DNA of 55,072 bases from an uncultured Clostridia bacterium (GTDB lineage: Bacteria > Bacillota > Clostridia > Christensenellales > Borkfalkiaceae), in NCBI GenBank assembly GCA_934247225.1, contig CAKQJE010000017.1, positions 1 through 55,072 on the forward strand, written 5' to 3'. The position numbers and the translations under genes were made by a program. The notes under the pieces are model-generated. The model did not search any database. It saw nothing but the letters and a program-made list of their open reading frames with translations, and was not told where the DNA came from. Of this stretch, positions 41,123 through 49,294 are shown piece by piece; positions within the stretch are counted from its first letter, which is position 1; the number at the start of each line of letters is the position of its first letter.

Positions 41123-42319
41123 TTAAATTTGCGAAATAAGCCACCTCGCTATATCTATTATTCTGATACCTTCTACCTGACTTTCGGGGTGTTTCGTCCT
41201 TGCGATGATAAATTTGGGGTATGCGTCCTTTATTGCGAGGAGAGGAGAGATTTCACGTTTCAAAGTTTCTTCACGGCTTATGTCGTCGCATACTTGTATA
41301 TAGGTTTTATAGCCGTCCTTTACCGCAACGAAATCGACTTCTTTTTCTCCGAGTTGTCCGACGTACACCTCATATCCGCGTCGTAATAATTCTATAGCGA
41401 CTAAATTTTCGTATAAATGCCCGTAGTCGGCGTTTTTCGTGCCGATAACGGCAAAACGGAAAGAAAGATCGGCAAGATAATATTTTTTATCTGATTCTAA
41501 ATAACGCTTACCTTTTACGTCGTATCTCTTGAATGGGTAGAAGAGAAAACTGCGGCAAATATAATCTATATAAGCACCGCACGTTTTATCGTTCGTTTTA
41601 TAGGTGTTTGAAGTAAGCGCATTTGCAATATTTCTTATGGAAGTTTTACTGCCGATATTATCCATTAAAAAATCGACGATCATATTGAGTAAATCTTCGT
41701 TTTCGATTTTGAATTTTTTTACGATATCTTTCGTTATCGTCGTGCGAACTATATTTGACAGATATTTTCTCGAATCGGCAGAATCGTTGTACAAATAAGA
41801 ACCTGCCATACCGCCCGTTATTACGTATTTGTCAAAAGCGTCGTCAATGTCGGTCTGCGGATAATATAAAAGATATTCGGAGAAAGAAAACGGGTATAAA
41901 CTTATTTCAAATACGCGTCCGCCGAATAAGGTCGCAAGGTCGCTTGATAATAAAAAGGCGTTTGATCCCGTTAAAAAAATATTGAATCTTTCTTCTTCGT
42001 ACAAACTGTTTATAACCGTTTCGAATCCGTCGCAGAGTTGCACCTCGTCAACAAACAAAAAGTTTTGTTTTTTCGTTGTATAACGAGTGTCTACATATTT
42101 ATATAGATTATCTCCGATTTTAAGGGATTCGAATTCTTTCAGGTTTAATTTTATACGAATAACGTTATTATTTGCGGATTGTTTCTGAACGTAAGAAATA
42201 AAAGCGTCCATAAGTTTCGATTTCCCGCAGCGGCGCACGCCTGTAATAACTTTTATATCCGGGGTGTTCATAACGTTTATAAGTTGATTTAAATACGATT
42301 TTCTTTCTATGAGTTTCAT
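41123..42319 (-). CDS. ATP-binding protein, AAA_14 / DUF4143
   Basis: The 398-residue protein starts at an ATG with GGAGG 7 bases upstream; the longer frame is not needed. The Walker A is degenerate, ITGVRRCGKSKLM (about residues 27-39); Walker B is FLFVDEVQ, followed by sensor LTGSNA and the SLYPFSFSEY motif typical of this family. The C-terminal DUF4143 domain has a nuclease-like core with Glu in YENLVAIELLRRGYEVYVG and EVDFVAVKDG. These proteins are widespread in bacteria and of unknown role. It is probably cargo of, or a neighbour to, the tRNA-Gln element. Confidence 0.88.
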   Translation of the reverse strand: MKLIERKSYLNQLINVMNTPDIKVITGVRRCGKSKLMDAFISYVQKQSANNNVIRIKLNLKEFESLKIGDNLYKYVDTRYTTKKQNFLFVDEVQLCDGFETVINSLYEEERFNIFLTGSNAFLLSSDLATLFGGRVFEISLYPFSFSEYLLYYPQTDIDDAFDKYVITGGMAGSYLYNDSADSRKYLSNIVRTTITKDIVKKFKIENEDLLNMIVDFLMDNIGSKTSIRNIANALTSNTYKTNDKTCGAYIDYICRSFLFYPFKRYDVKGKRYLESDKKYYLADLSFRFAVIGTKNADYGHLYENLVAIELLRRGYEVYVGQLGEKEVDFVAVKDGYKTYIQVCDDISREETLKREISPLLAIKDAYPKFIIARTKHPESQVEGIRIIDIARWLISQI

Positions 42320-42467
42320 ATCGCCACCTCCGGGAATATTATATCTCATTTCGCAAATTTAGTCAAATATAAAAAATGCGAAATAGAAAACGTTTAAATA
42401 ATTATTAGTCGAAAAACAATGCCTAAGCAGGATAAGGCGAATGCAACAAACGGCATTTCGCGATAAT

Positions 42468-42511
42468 TAGCCGCTGCGGGATTCCGCAGCGGCTGACAAG
42501 TCGGAAACCGA
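42468..42511. terminator. Two adjacent hairpins downstream of the AraC gene
   Basis: An 11-bp stem (AGCCGCTGCGG / CCGCAGCGGCT) is followed by a small AAGTCGG / CCGACTT stem. No T-run follows on either strand, so a terminator role is uncertain. Confidence 0.4.
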
Positions 42512-42587
42512 CTTTCATATTGTTTAACAAATTAAGAAATGAAATCCCTATCTTTCCCCGTGCTACTCCGTTTTTATTATCTTTTTA

Positions 42588-43409
42588 TCACTCGTTATTT
42601 TTACGTACAGAAGACTTGCGGTATTTGGCGGGCGTTACACCGTATTTTCGCTTGAAGGCGTTTATAAAATACGGTACGCTCCCCAGCCCTATCGCGTAAC
42701 AACATTCCGAGATCGAATATGCCGAAGTCTGCAATAAAAACGCCGCGTGATTAAGCCTTAAAGACAAGACGTACTCCGTTAAAGTTACGCCGAATTCCTG
42801 CTTGAATTTTTTTGAAAAATAAATTTTGTTATACCCGAGATCCGAATAAATAAGTTCTATCGCCTGAGGGTCTATATAACGATTGGTTATCGACAATAAG
42901 CATCTGTTACGGAAGTCGAGCGAGTTCCCGAAGGTTGCCTGCGCTTCCATATAGATTTTGCCGAGCAACTGAACGGTTAAAACTTTCTCGTAATTTTTTC
43001 GATGGTTATCCGAATTCGTATTTGATAAAAAATCGGCAAAACACTCTTCAAAAAAAGAAATATCCCCGTCGGAAAGTTTAAATCGGACGATTTTATGTCC
43101 GACGATATCGTTATAAAAGTTTTCGTCTATAAAATCGCAGGCGGTTTTGAATAAATTCGGACGAATAAGCACGTCTCTGTGTTCGCACGATATTTTTTCT
43201 TTTGCAAAACGGTGCGGAATTCCGGGGCAAATGAGATATGCGTCGCCAACGCCTATTTTCTCGCGGGAATTAAGCGCGATATGCGTGATTTTTCCGTTTT
43301 TTACGTAGAATAATTCAAAGAAAGAATGATCGTGAAGAACTTCGTTGTTTTCATTGTTAAGCGAAGTCGAAAAATTAAGGGTCGACGGCGAAATATGATA
43401 AGTTTCCAT
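42588..43409 (-). CDS. AraC-family transcriptional regulator
   Basis: The 273-residue protein has an N-terminal cupin-like sensor (HDHSFFELFYVKNGKI, PGIPHRF) and a C-terminal double helix-turn-helix (GYNKIYFSKKFKQEFG, LQTSAYSISECCYAIGLGS, and the ending FKRKYGVTPAKYRK). It is divergent from the sugar transport operon and most likely activates it in response to the imported sugar. A perfect sigma-A promoter places transcription start at the ATG, and no Shine-Dalgarno is present, so its message is probably leaderless. A longer upstream frame would include the promoter and is rejected. Confidence 0.88.
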   Translation of the reverse strand: METYHISPSTLNFSTSLNNENNEVLHDHSFFELFYVKNGKITHIALNSREKIGVGDAYLICPGIPHRFAKEKISCEHRDVLIRPNLFKTACDFIDENFYNDIVGHKIVRFKLSDGDISFFEECFADFLSNTNSDNHRKNYEKVLTVQLLGKIYMEAQATFGNSLDFRNRCLLSITNRYIDPQAIELIYSDLGYNKIYFSKKFKQEFGVTLTEYVLSLRLNHAAFLLQTSAYSISECCYAIGLGSVPYFINAFKRKYGVTPAKYRKSSVRKNNE

Positions 43410-43416
43410 ATCGGAA

Positions 43417-43445
43417 ATTATAAAGTAAAGAATAAAAATTGTCAA
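43417..43445 (-). promoter_or_regulatory. Sigma-A promoter of the AraC gene (leaderless)
   Basis: Minus-strand TTGACA (43440-43445) and TATAAT (43417-43422) are 17 bases apart; the -10 ends 7 bases before the ATG at 43409. Confidence 0.8.
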
Positions 43446-43496
43446 TATTTTTGAGAGAAAAGTTTATACAGAGTAATTTTGTGTTTTTTTGAAGTA

Positions 43497-43525
43497 TTGA
43501 ATAGCGAAAAAACATATGCTACAAT
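43497..43525 (+). promoter_or_regulatory. Promoter of the carbohydrate operon
   Basis: TTGAAT (43497-43502) and TACAAT (43520-43525) are 17 bases apart. The weaker -35 fits activation by AraC. The leader carries a palindrome AAGGGGTACCCCTT (about 43596) and a small TTCTCG/CGAGAA hairpin. Confidence 0.65.
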
Positions 43526-43654
43526 TATAGCACAAAGGGGCGGTAGAGATATATTTTCGAATCGAAAAATACAAACCGTTAAAGAATATTTCGTAAGGGG
43601 TACCCCTTTTCTCGTCTGCGACGAGAAATCCTCTTAAAGGAAGGAGAAAAAGTG

Positions 43655-45853
43655 ATGAAAAAGTTATTGCAGTTACTTATCGTGTCTGTTATGGCTGTAT
43701 CCTGCCTGTTTTTTGCTGTTTCCTGTTTGGACAGCAGCGGTGACGGCAGCGGCAGCGGTGACGGCAGCGTTACATGCGAACACGATTACGAAGAAACCGT
43801 TGTGGCGGCGACGTGTACGACGGGCGGTTACACCGAACATAAATGTTCCAAATGCGGCGAAACCTATAAGGATAACGAGGTTGCCGCTCTCGGGCACGAT
43901 ATGACCGAATGGGCGGAAAAGGCCGCGGCAACGTGCGTCGACGCTCAGGTGATGGAAAGACATTGCAAGAGAACTGGTTGTACGGAAGCCGAAACGAAAG
44001 ACGGAACGCCCGCGCTCGGTCACGAAATGAAATGGACGACCACGCTCGAGCCGACTTGCACGACGGACGGCAAGAAAGACGGCGAATGTAAACGCGCAGG
44101 TTGCGATCACACCGAAAAGGACGTGGTTATTGCAAAACTCAACCACCATTATGTTGAATCTACGACAGATGAGAAAGCCAAAGCGGCTACTTGTACCGAG
44201 GACGGCTTAAAGGTCGAAATCTGCGATAACCCGGGGTGCGGCGACAGAAAAGAAACGACTATTCCTGCTGTCGGGCATACCCCCGACGGAACGAAAGCGG
44301 AAGTTACGGCTCCCACTTGTACCGAACAAGGTTATACCACTTATCACTGCGAAACCTGCGAACAGGATTATCGTGACGATTATGTAAACGCGCGCGGACA
44401 CGATATGGCTTTAACGGAAACGGTAGGCGTAACTTGTCTCACGGACGGTTACGAACTCTGGGAATGTCAGCGCGATAATTGCGACCACAGCGAAAGAAGA
44501 GAAGTCGTAAACAAACTCGACCACGTATTCGGTAACGACGGAAATTGTACGAGCGGTTGCGGAAAAACGATAAACGACAAACTCACCTGGGTAAATACGA
44601 AGTACGACGTTACTTATAACGAATCTACGGACAGACTTACGCTTATCGGCGGCGATCCTTGCGGCGAAGGAAGTATCGCTCCCGACAGTCAGACCAACTA
44701 TAAGAGCATAACTATACCTGCTGCGGTGCTTGCTGCCAAAAAGGCTGCCGGGCTTTCGACGTTTACCGTAACAATGTATAGATTAGAGGGAACTACGCCT
44801 CAATTTAGAATCAGTTATGACGAAAGTACGTTTGATGAGAGCGGCAACAACGTTGAGTATTATACTTCGAAAGTAATAACTATCGACGACGAAATGCTTC
44901 AGAACGGATTTAAGTTTTTAGCGTCTTACACCGACCTCACTCAACGCAATCCTGCTTGGGGCGGAACAAAAGTATGCGACGGTTTCGATTTCGATATCGA
45001 GTTCATCAAACCGTTCGATATCAACGATAAGTCTACGTGGTTGTCTTCGGCTATCAACGGCGGATATAACGCAGAAAAAGGTCGCTGGGTATATGTCGGA
45101 GGCGATAACGGTAAATCAACGTTTGAAGGCGTTATAACTGTAAGAGCCGAATTGTTGAAAGCAATGAAAGAAGCAAATTACGCTTCGTTTACCGTAAGTA
45201 TGATTATGTCGAAAGACGGACAAAGACCTCAATTCGGACTCTGGGACGATAGCAAGGGGAATTACACATGGAATCATGCTCATACCGGTCCGAGTAAAAA
45301 TACTATAACGATTACCGACGAAATGGTGGCGAGCGGTAAAGATATAAAGGTTGCATATCTCGACAACAACCAACAAAATCCTGCTTGGGGCGCAACCGAA
45401 ATAACCGACGGCTTCGATTTCGATATCGAATTCATCAAAGCGTTCGATATCAACGATAAATCGATGTGGATTATAAGCAGTTTTGCGTCTACGACTTATT
45501 CCTCAGAGAAGGGCTTGTGGGTGATAAGCGACGCTGACCCGGGCACGGCTTCCGTTAAAGGAACTATAACGATAAGAGCCGAAGTTATCAAGACAATGAA
45601 AGATGCCGGTAAAACTACGTTTACCGTCAGCATGATTATGTCCAAAGAGGGACAAACTCCGCAATTCGGTATCAATGGAGCGTATGCTCACGGACATATC
45701 AATCCGGTTACGGCTACTATGACTATAACCGATGAAATGCTGACCGACGGCGTAGCGATAACCGCGGAATATGTTGACAACACCCAACGAAATTCCGCTT
45801 GGGGCGCAACGGTAATAACCGACGGTTTCGATTTCGATATAACTTTTGCATAA
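43655..45853 (+). CDS. Repeat-rich lipoprotein (CxxC modules plus three beta modules)
   Basis: The 732-residue product starts at an ATG at 43655 following AAGGAG; a GTG just before is less well spaced. The signal peptide ends in AVSC (lipobox, Cys24). Residues about 40-310 hold about six Cys-rich modules of the type ATCT..GY..YHCETCEQ...GHD, related to the protein at 17542. Then three repeats of about 135 residues follow, each with FDINDKS.W, an ATV/TVSMIMSKEGQ.PQFG stretch and an ending ITDGFDFDIEFIK; these look like beta-sandwich binding modules. It is the first gene of the transport operon and is probably a surface receptor for the polysaccharide. Confidence 0.85.
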   Translation: MKKLLQLLIVSVMAVSCLFFAVSCLDSSGDGSGSGDGSVTCEHDYEETVVAATCTTGGYTEHKCSKCGETYKDNEVAALGHDMTEWAEKAAATCVDAQVMERHCKRTGCTEAETKDGTPALGHEMKWTTTLEPTCTTDGKKDGECKRAGCDHTEKDVVIAKLNHHYVESTTDEKAKAATCTEDGLKVEICDNPGCGDRKETTIPAVGHTPDGTKAEVTAPTCTEQGYTTYHCETCEQDYRDDYVNARGHDMALTETVGVTCLTDGYELWECQRDNCDHSERREVVNKLDHVFGNDGNCTSGCGKTINDKLTWVNTKYDVTYNESTDRLTLIGGDPCGEGSIAPDSQTNYKSITIPAAVLAAKKAAGLSTFTVTMYRLEGTTPQFRISYDESTFDESGNNVEYYTSKVITIDDEMLQNGFKFLASYTDLTQRNPAWGGTKVCDGFDFDIEFIKPFDINDKSTWLSSAINGGYNAEKGRWVYVGGDNGKSTFEGVITVRAELLKAMKEANYASFTVSMIMSKDGQRPQFGLWDDSKGNYTWNHAHTGPSKNTITITDEMVASGKDIKVAYLDNNQQNPAWGATEITDGFDFDIEFIKAFDINDKSMWIISSFASTTYSSEKGLWVISDADPGTASVKGTITIRAEVIKTMKDAGKTTFTVSMIMSKEGQTPQFGINGAYAHGHINPVTATMTITDEMLTDGVAITAEYVDNTQRNSAWGATVITDGFDFDITFA

Positions 45854-45862
45854 CAAACTTAC

Positions 45863-45890
45863 GCGGCGGCGGATGAACGTCCGCCGCCGC
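45863..45890 (+). other. GC-rich hairpin between lipoprotein and permease genes
   Basis: An 11-bp GC stem (GCGGCGGCGGA / TCCGCCGCCGC) with a 6-base loop and no T-run, unusually stable for this genome. It may stabilise or segment the polycistronic message so that the first gene is made in excess. Confidence 0.6.
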
Positions 45891-45952
45891 TGAAATTTCA
45901 ACGATATTTTACAGCCGACAATTTAAATCGGCAAATTAAAGAGGAATAATAA

Positions 45953-46894
45953 ATGGCGCTTAAAGATCGGGAATATAAAAAAAGAAAAGCCATGGACGCG
46001 CTTTTCTATATTTCGTTTATGATTATTCCCGTAATCGCGTTTGCTCTGTTTTACGTCTACGTTAATCTCGATTCGTTTATAATGGCGTTTCAGAAACCCG
46101 TGGACGGAAAACTCGTATTCGCTAAATTCGACAATTTCAAATGGGTATTCGAAAAAATCAAAAACGGATCGGTCAACGATGAGGACAACCTTCGTCTTGC
46201 GTTCGTCAACACTTTCAAGACTTTCGGCGTGCAGATGATAATGTTCCCGATAGGTCTTTTCGTATCCTATTTTATCTATAAAAAAATCTTCGGTTATAAA
46301 GTTTTCAGGGTGATTTTTTATCTCCCTACTTTAATTTCGGGCGTGGTGGTGAGTTTCTTTTATCTCGCGCTTATGCAGGACGGTTTTATGCCGGGATTCC
46401 TGCAAAAACTTTATAACCTCGATTATAAACTCGTAAATCCGCTCGTAGACAGCGATTTCGCCAACAAAATGGTGCTGCTGAATTACGTATGGCTCAATTT
46501 CCCGGGCAGTCTTATCATATGGGGCGGAACGTTTTCGCGTATACCCGAGTCGGTACTCGAATCGGCTCGTCTTGACGGCGTGAATTGGGTTCAGGAAATG
46601 TTCGTTATCATTCTTCCGCTTGTGTGGCCGACGTTCGTGCTTATGATCACTCTTCAACTTGCGGGCGTTTTCGGCGCGTCGGGCGCGGTGTTCCTTTTAA
46701 CGGGCGGCAAATATGCCACGCAGACGGTTTCAAATTGGATGTATATGCAGGTCTACAATGCGACCAATCCTTACGAATCCGGCACTTTGTATTACGTGGC
46801 GGCGATGGGACTTATGCTTACGTTTATATCCTGCGTCATTGCGGTACTCGTAAGAAAGTTCCTCGTAAGCAAAATCGAAGAAACGACTTATTAA
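45953..46894 (+). CDS. Sugar ABC transporter permease (MalF/LplB type)
   Basis: The 313-residue protein has six membrane segments and the EAA-type cytoplasmic loop ESARLDGVNWVQEMFVIILP that docks the ATPase. It belongs to the binding-protein-dependent transport inner membrane family for oligosaccharides. It is followed by its partner permease after 10 bases and by a solute-binding protein. No ATPase gene is in the cluster; a shared MsmX-like ATPase elsewhere is the usual arrangement in Bacillota. Confidence 0.92.
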   Translation: MALKDREYKKRKAMDALFYISFMIIPVIAFALFYVYVNLDSFIMAFQKPVDGKLVFAKFDNFKWVFEKIKNGSVNDEDNLRLAFVNTFKTFGVQMIMFPIGLFVSYFIYKKIFGYKVFRVIFYLPTLISGVVVSFFYLALMQDGFMPGFLQKLYNLDYKLVNPLVDSDFANKMVLLNYVWLNFPGSLIIWGGTFSRIPESVLESARLDGVNWVQEMFVIILPLVWPTFVLMITLQLAGVFGASGAVFLLTGGKYATQTVSNWMYMQVYNATNPYESGTLYYVAAMGLMLTFISCVIAVLVRKFLVSKIEETTY

Positions 46895-46904
46895 GGAGGG
46901 AGAT

Positions 46905-47771
46905 ATGAAGAAAATAAACAAATTATTCGACAGAAAATCCCCATCCGAAATAGTTTTATACACGCTGGTGTTTATAATTTTCTGCGCGTTCGCGTTTTCG
47001 TATCTGTATATGATATTCTGGTGCGCGTATTCCGGTATGAGAGATTTCAGATCCCTCGCCAAAAATCCGTTCGGTTTTTCTAAGGTACAGTTAAAAAACT
47101 ATATAGACGTTTTCAAACTTCTCGAAGTGGGCGACAGCAATTTCTTCGATATGCTTTTAAACTCGCTGTATTTCAGTTTTTTAGGTCCGCTTCTTTGTAT
47201 GACGGTTACGTCTATGATGGCGTACGTTACGGCACAGTATAAGTTTTTCGGCTCGCGCGCGGTTTATTTTATAGTTCTGGTCGTTATAACGATGCCGCTT
47301 TACGGCAGCGGAACGGCTATGTATAAATTGTTGTTCAGGATCGGTTTTCTTAACACCCGCTGGATGATATTGACCTCGCTCAACGCGTTTTCGATATACT
47401 ATATGTATTTTTACGCGTTTTACCGCGGACTTTCGAAGAGTTACGCCGAAGCCGCCGAAATAGACGGAGCGAACAAGTGGCAGATTTATTTCAGAATTAT
47501 GTTTCCGCAAGCCGCGGCGATGTTCGGTTCTCTGTTTCTGATGCTGTGGATAGCCGATTGGAACAACTATTCCACTGCTCTTATCTATTTGTCGAAACTT
47601 CCGACGCTGGCTGTGGGTATTTATAAGTTTCAGTTGCAGATGACCTACAGTTCGCGTATGGATATTTTGTACGCGGCGTGTACGATATCTCTTCTGCCCC
47701 CGCTGATAATTTTTATATTTTTCAACAATGCGCTTATGAGCAACGTTTCCATAGGCGGAATTAAAGAATAA
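46905..47771 (+). CDS. Sugar ABC transporter permease (MalG type)
   Basis: The 288-residue protein has six membrane segments and the EAA loop YAEAAEIDGANKWQIYFRI. It forms the heterodimeric channel with the permease encoded just upstream. GGAGG lies before the ATG. It has the typical length and sequence of carbohydrate ABC transporter permease family 2. Confidence 0.92.
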   Translation: MKKINKLFDRKSPSEIVLYTLVFIIFCAFAFSYLYMIFWCAYSGMRDFRSLAKNPFGFSKVQLKNYIDVFKLLEVGDSNFFDMLLNSLYFSFLGPLLCMTVTSMMAYVTAQYKFFGSRAVYFIVLVVITMPLYGSGTAMYKLLFRIGFLNTRWMILTSLNAFSIYYMYFYAFYRGLSKSYAEAAEIDGANKWQIYFRIMFPQAAAMFGSLFLMLWIADWNNYSTALIYLSKLPTLAVGIYKFQLQMTYSSRMDILYAACTISLLPPLIIFIFFNNALMSNVSIGGIKE

Positions 47772-47794
47772 AAAGAATAAAAGGAGTAAACCAT

Positions 47795-49294
47795 ATGAAA
47801 AAATTTACCAAAATAGCAACCGCATTGCTTGCAATTTCCATGGGTGTTCTGCCCGCTGCGTCGTGCGGGACAACCGAAGTCGCGAACTCGTCTACCGACG
47901 TGCAGATTTATTTGTGGAAGTCGGGATACGGCGCGGAATTTATGACGGAAATCGTAAATTCTTTTAACGCAAAGCAGAATAAGTACAAAGTAACGCTCGA
48001 TTACGACGAATCCGCGGCGACGATCATCAAGACGCTTTCGCTCGGGTCGAGCAACACTTACGATTTGTATTTTACTATGCTCAATACGAATCAGTACAAT
48101 AAAGACTTCGAAAATCTCGACGACGTACTCGATTATACGGTTTCCGGCGAGAGTAAGTCTATCCGCGAAAAGTATTACGGCTATCTTTTAGACGGCGTGA
48201 AAAACGCGGACGGCACAACCAACTTTTTAACCTACGGCAACGGTTGGTGCGGATTCGTCTATAACGCGGATATAATCGACGGCGTTAAATATACGCTTCC
48301 TAACACGACGAACGAACTCGACGAACTTATAACCGAAATCAAAGGCGATAAATCCCTTCAAGGGGTAAAGGCTCCGTTAATCTTTTATAACAACGACGAC
48401 AACAACGGCTATCTGAATTATGCCACATACGTATGGGAAGCGCAGTACGACGGGCTTGACTATTACTATAATACCACCCTCGCTCTTAAAGCCGCGAACG
48501 GAACGACTCCGTCGAAAGACGTTTTCGTCGCGCAGGACGGAAGATATAAGGCGCTCAAAGTGCTTGAAAGCATTATAACGCCCACGACCGTACACGACGC
48601 GCACACAAACAAGAACTTCACCGACGTTCAGACGTTGTTTTTGGACGGCGAAGCCGTATTTATGGTTAACGGCAGTTGGCTTATGAACGAATCCACCGGC
48701 ACGAAAACCAACTTCGGTATGATGAAGATGCCCGTTATAAGTTCCATCGTCGAAAAACTTGAAGATACTTCAATGGACGACGCAACGCTTTCCGCTATAA
48801 TTTCCGAAGTGGACGAAGGAAAAACGAGCAGCGATTTATGCAGTCAGAACGACTTCAATCGCATTAAAGAAGCGAGAAACCTGCTTTATAACAACGCCGC
48901 GGAACAATACGTGTTCGTTCCGAATTACTCGGTAGCGAAAGACGGAAGCAAAGAATTTCTGAAATATTTCTATTCCGACGAAGGGCTTGCCAAGTTTATG
49001 AGCGTTACTGGTCTGCCGAATTCCGCAAGACTTTCCGACGAAAGCAAATTCGACGCAAGCGCTCTCGACGCATGGCATAAACAGCAGTTCGATCTGGCAA
49101 AAGAAGTGAATGCCGTCACCAACACGATTACGAAGTCGAAACTGTTTATCAACAGCAACACGAATCAGTTCGCGAGCGTTGCTTATGCGCAAGCGCTTTG
49201 CGCGTCTAACTCGAAAGACAAACTCACAGCCGACGGTTTATGGAATAAAATCGTCGCTAAAATAAACGAAAATTGGGCGGATTGGTCAAAGTGA
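47795..49294 (+). CDS. Extracellular solute-binding lipoprotein (family 1)
   Basis: The 499-residue protein has a signal peptide ending in a lipobox (AASC, Cys24) and a bilobal family-1 sugar-binding domain (VQIYLWKSGYGAEFMTEIVN at the start, GEAVFMVNGSW in the middle). It captures oligosaccharides outside the membrane and delivers them to the two permeases encoded upstream. AAGGAG is 9 bases from the ATG. Its TGA overlaps the GTG start of the next gene (GTGA). Confidence 0.92.
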   Translation: MKKFTKIATALLAISMGVLPAASCGTTEVANSSTDVQIYLWKSGYGAEFMTEIVNSFNAKQNKYKVTLDYDESAATIIKTLSLGSSNTYDLYFTMLNTNQYNKDFENLDDVLDYTVSGESKSIREKYYGYLLDGVKNADGTTNFLTYGNGWCGFVYNADIIDGVKYTLPNTTNELDELITEIKGDKSLQGVKAPLIFYNNDDNNGYLNYATYVWEAQYDGLDYYYNTTLALKAANGTTPSKDVFVAQDGRYKALKVLESIITPTTVHDAHTNKNFTDVQTLFLDGEAVFMVNGSWLMNESTGTKTNFGMMKMPVISSIVEKLEDTSMDDATLSAIISEVDEGKTSSDLCSQNDFNRIKEARNLLYNNAAEQYVFVPNYSVAKDGSKEFLKYFYSDEGLAKFMSVTGLPNSARLSDESKFDASALDAWHKQQFDLAKEVNAVTNTITKSKLFINSNTNQFASVAYAQALCASNSKDKLTADGLWNKIVAKINENWADWSK

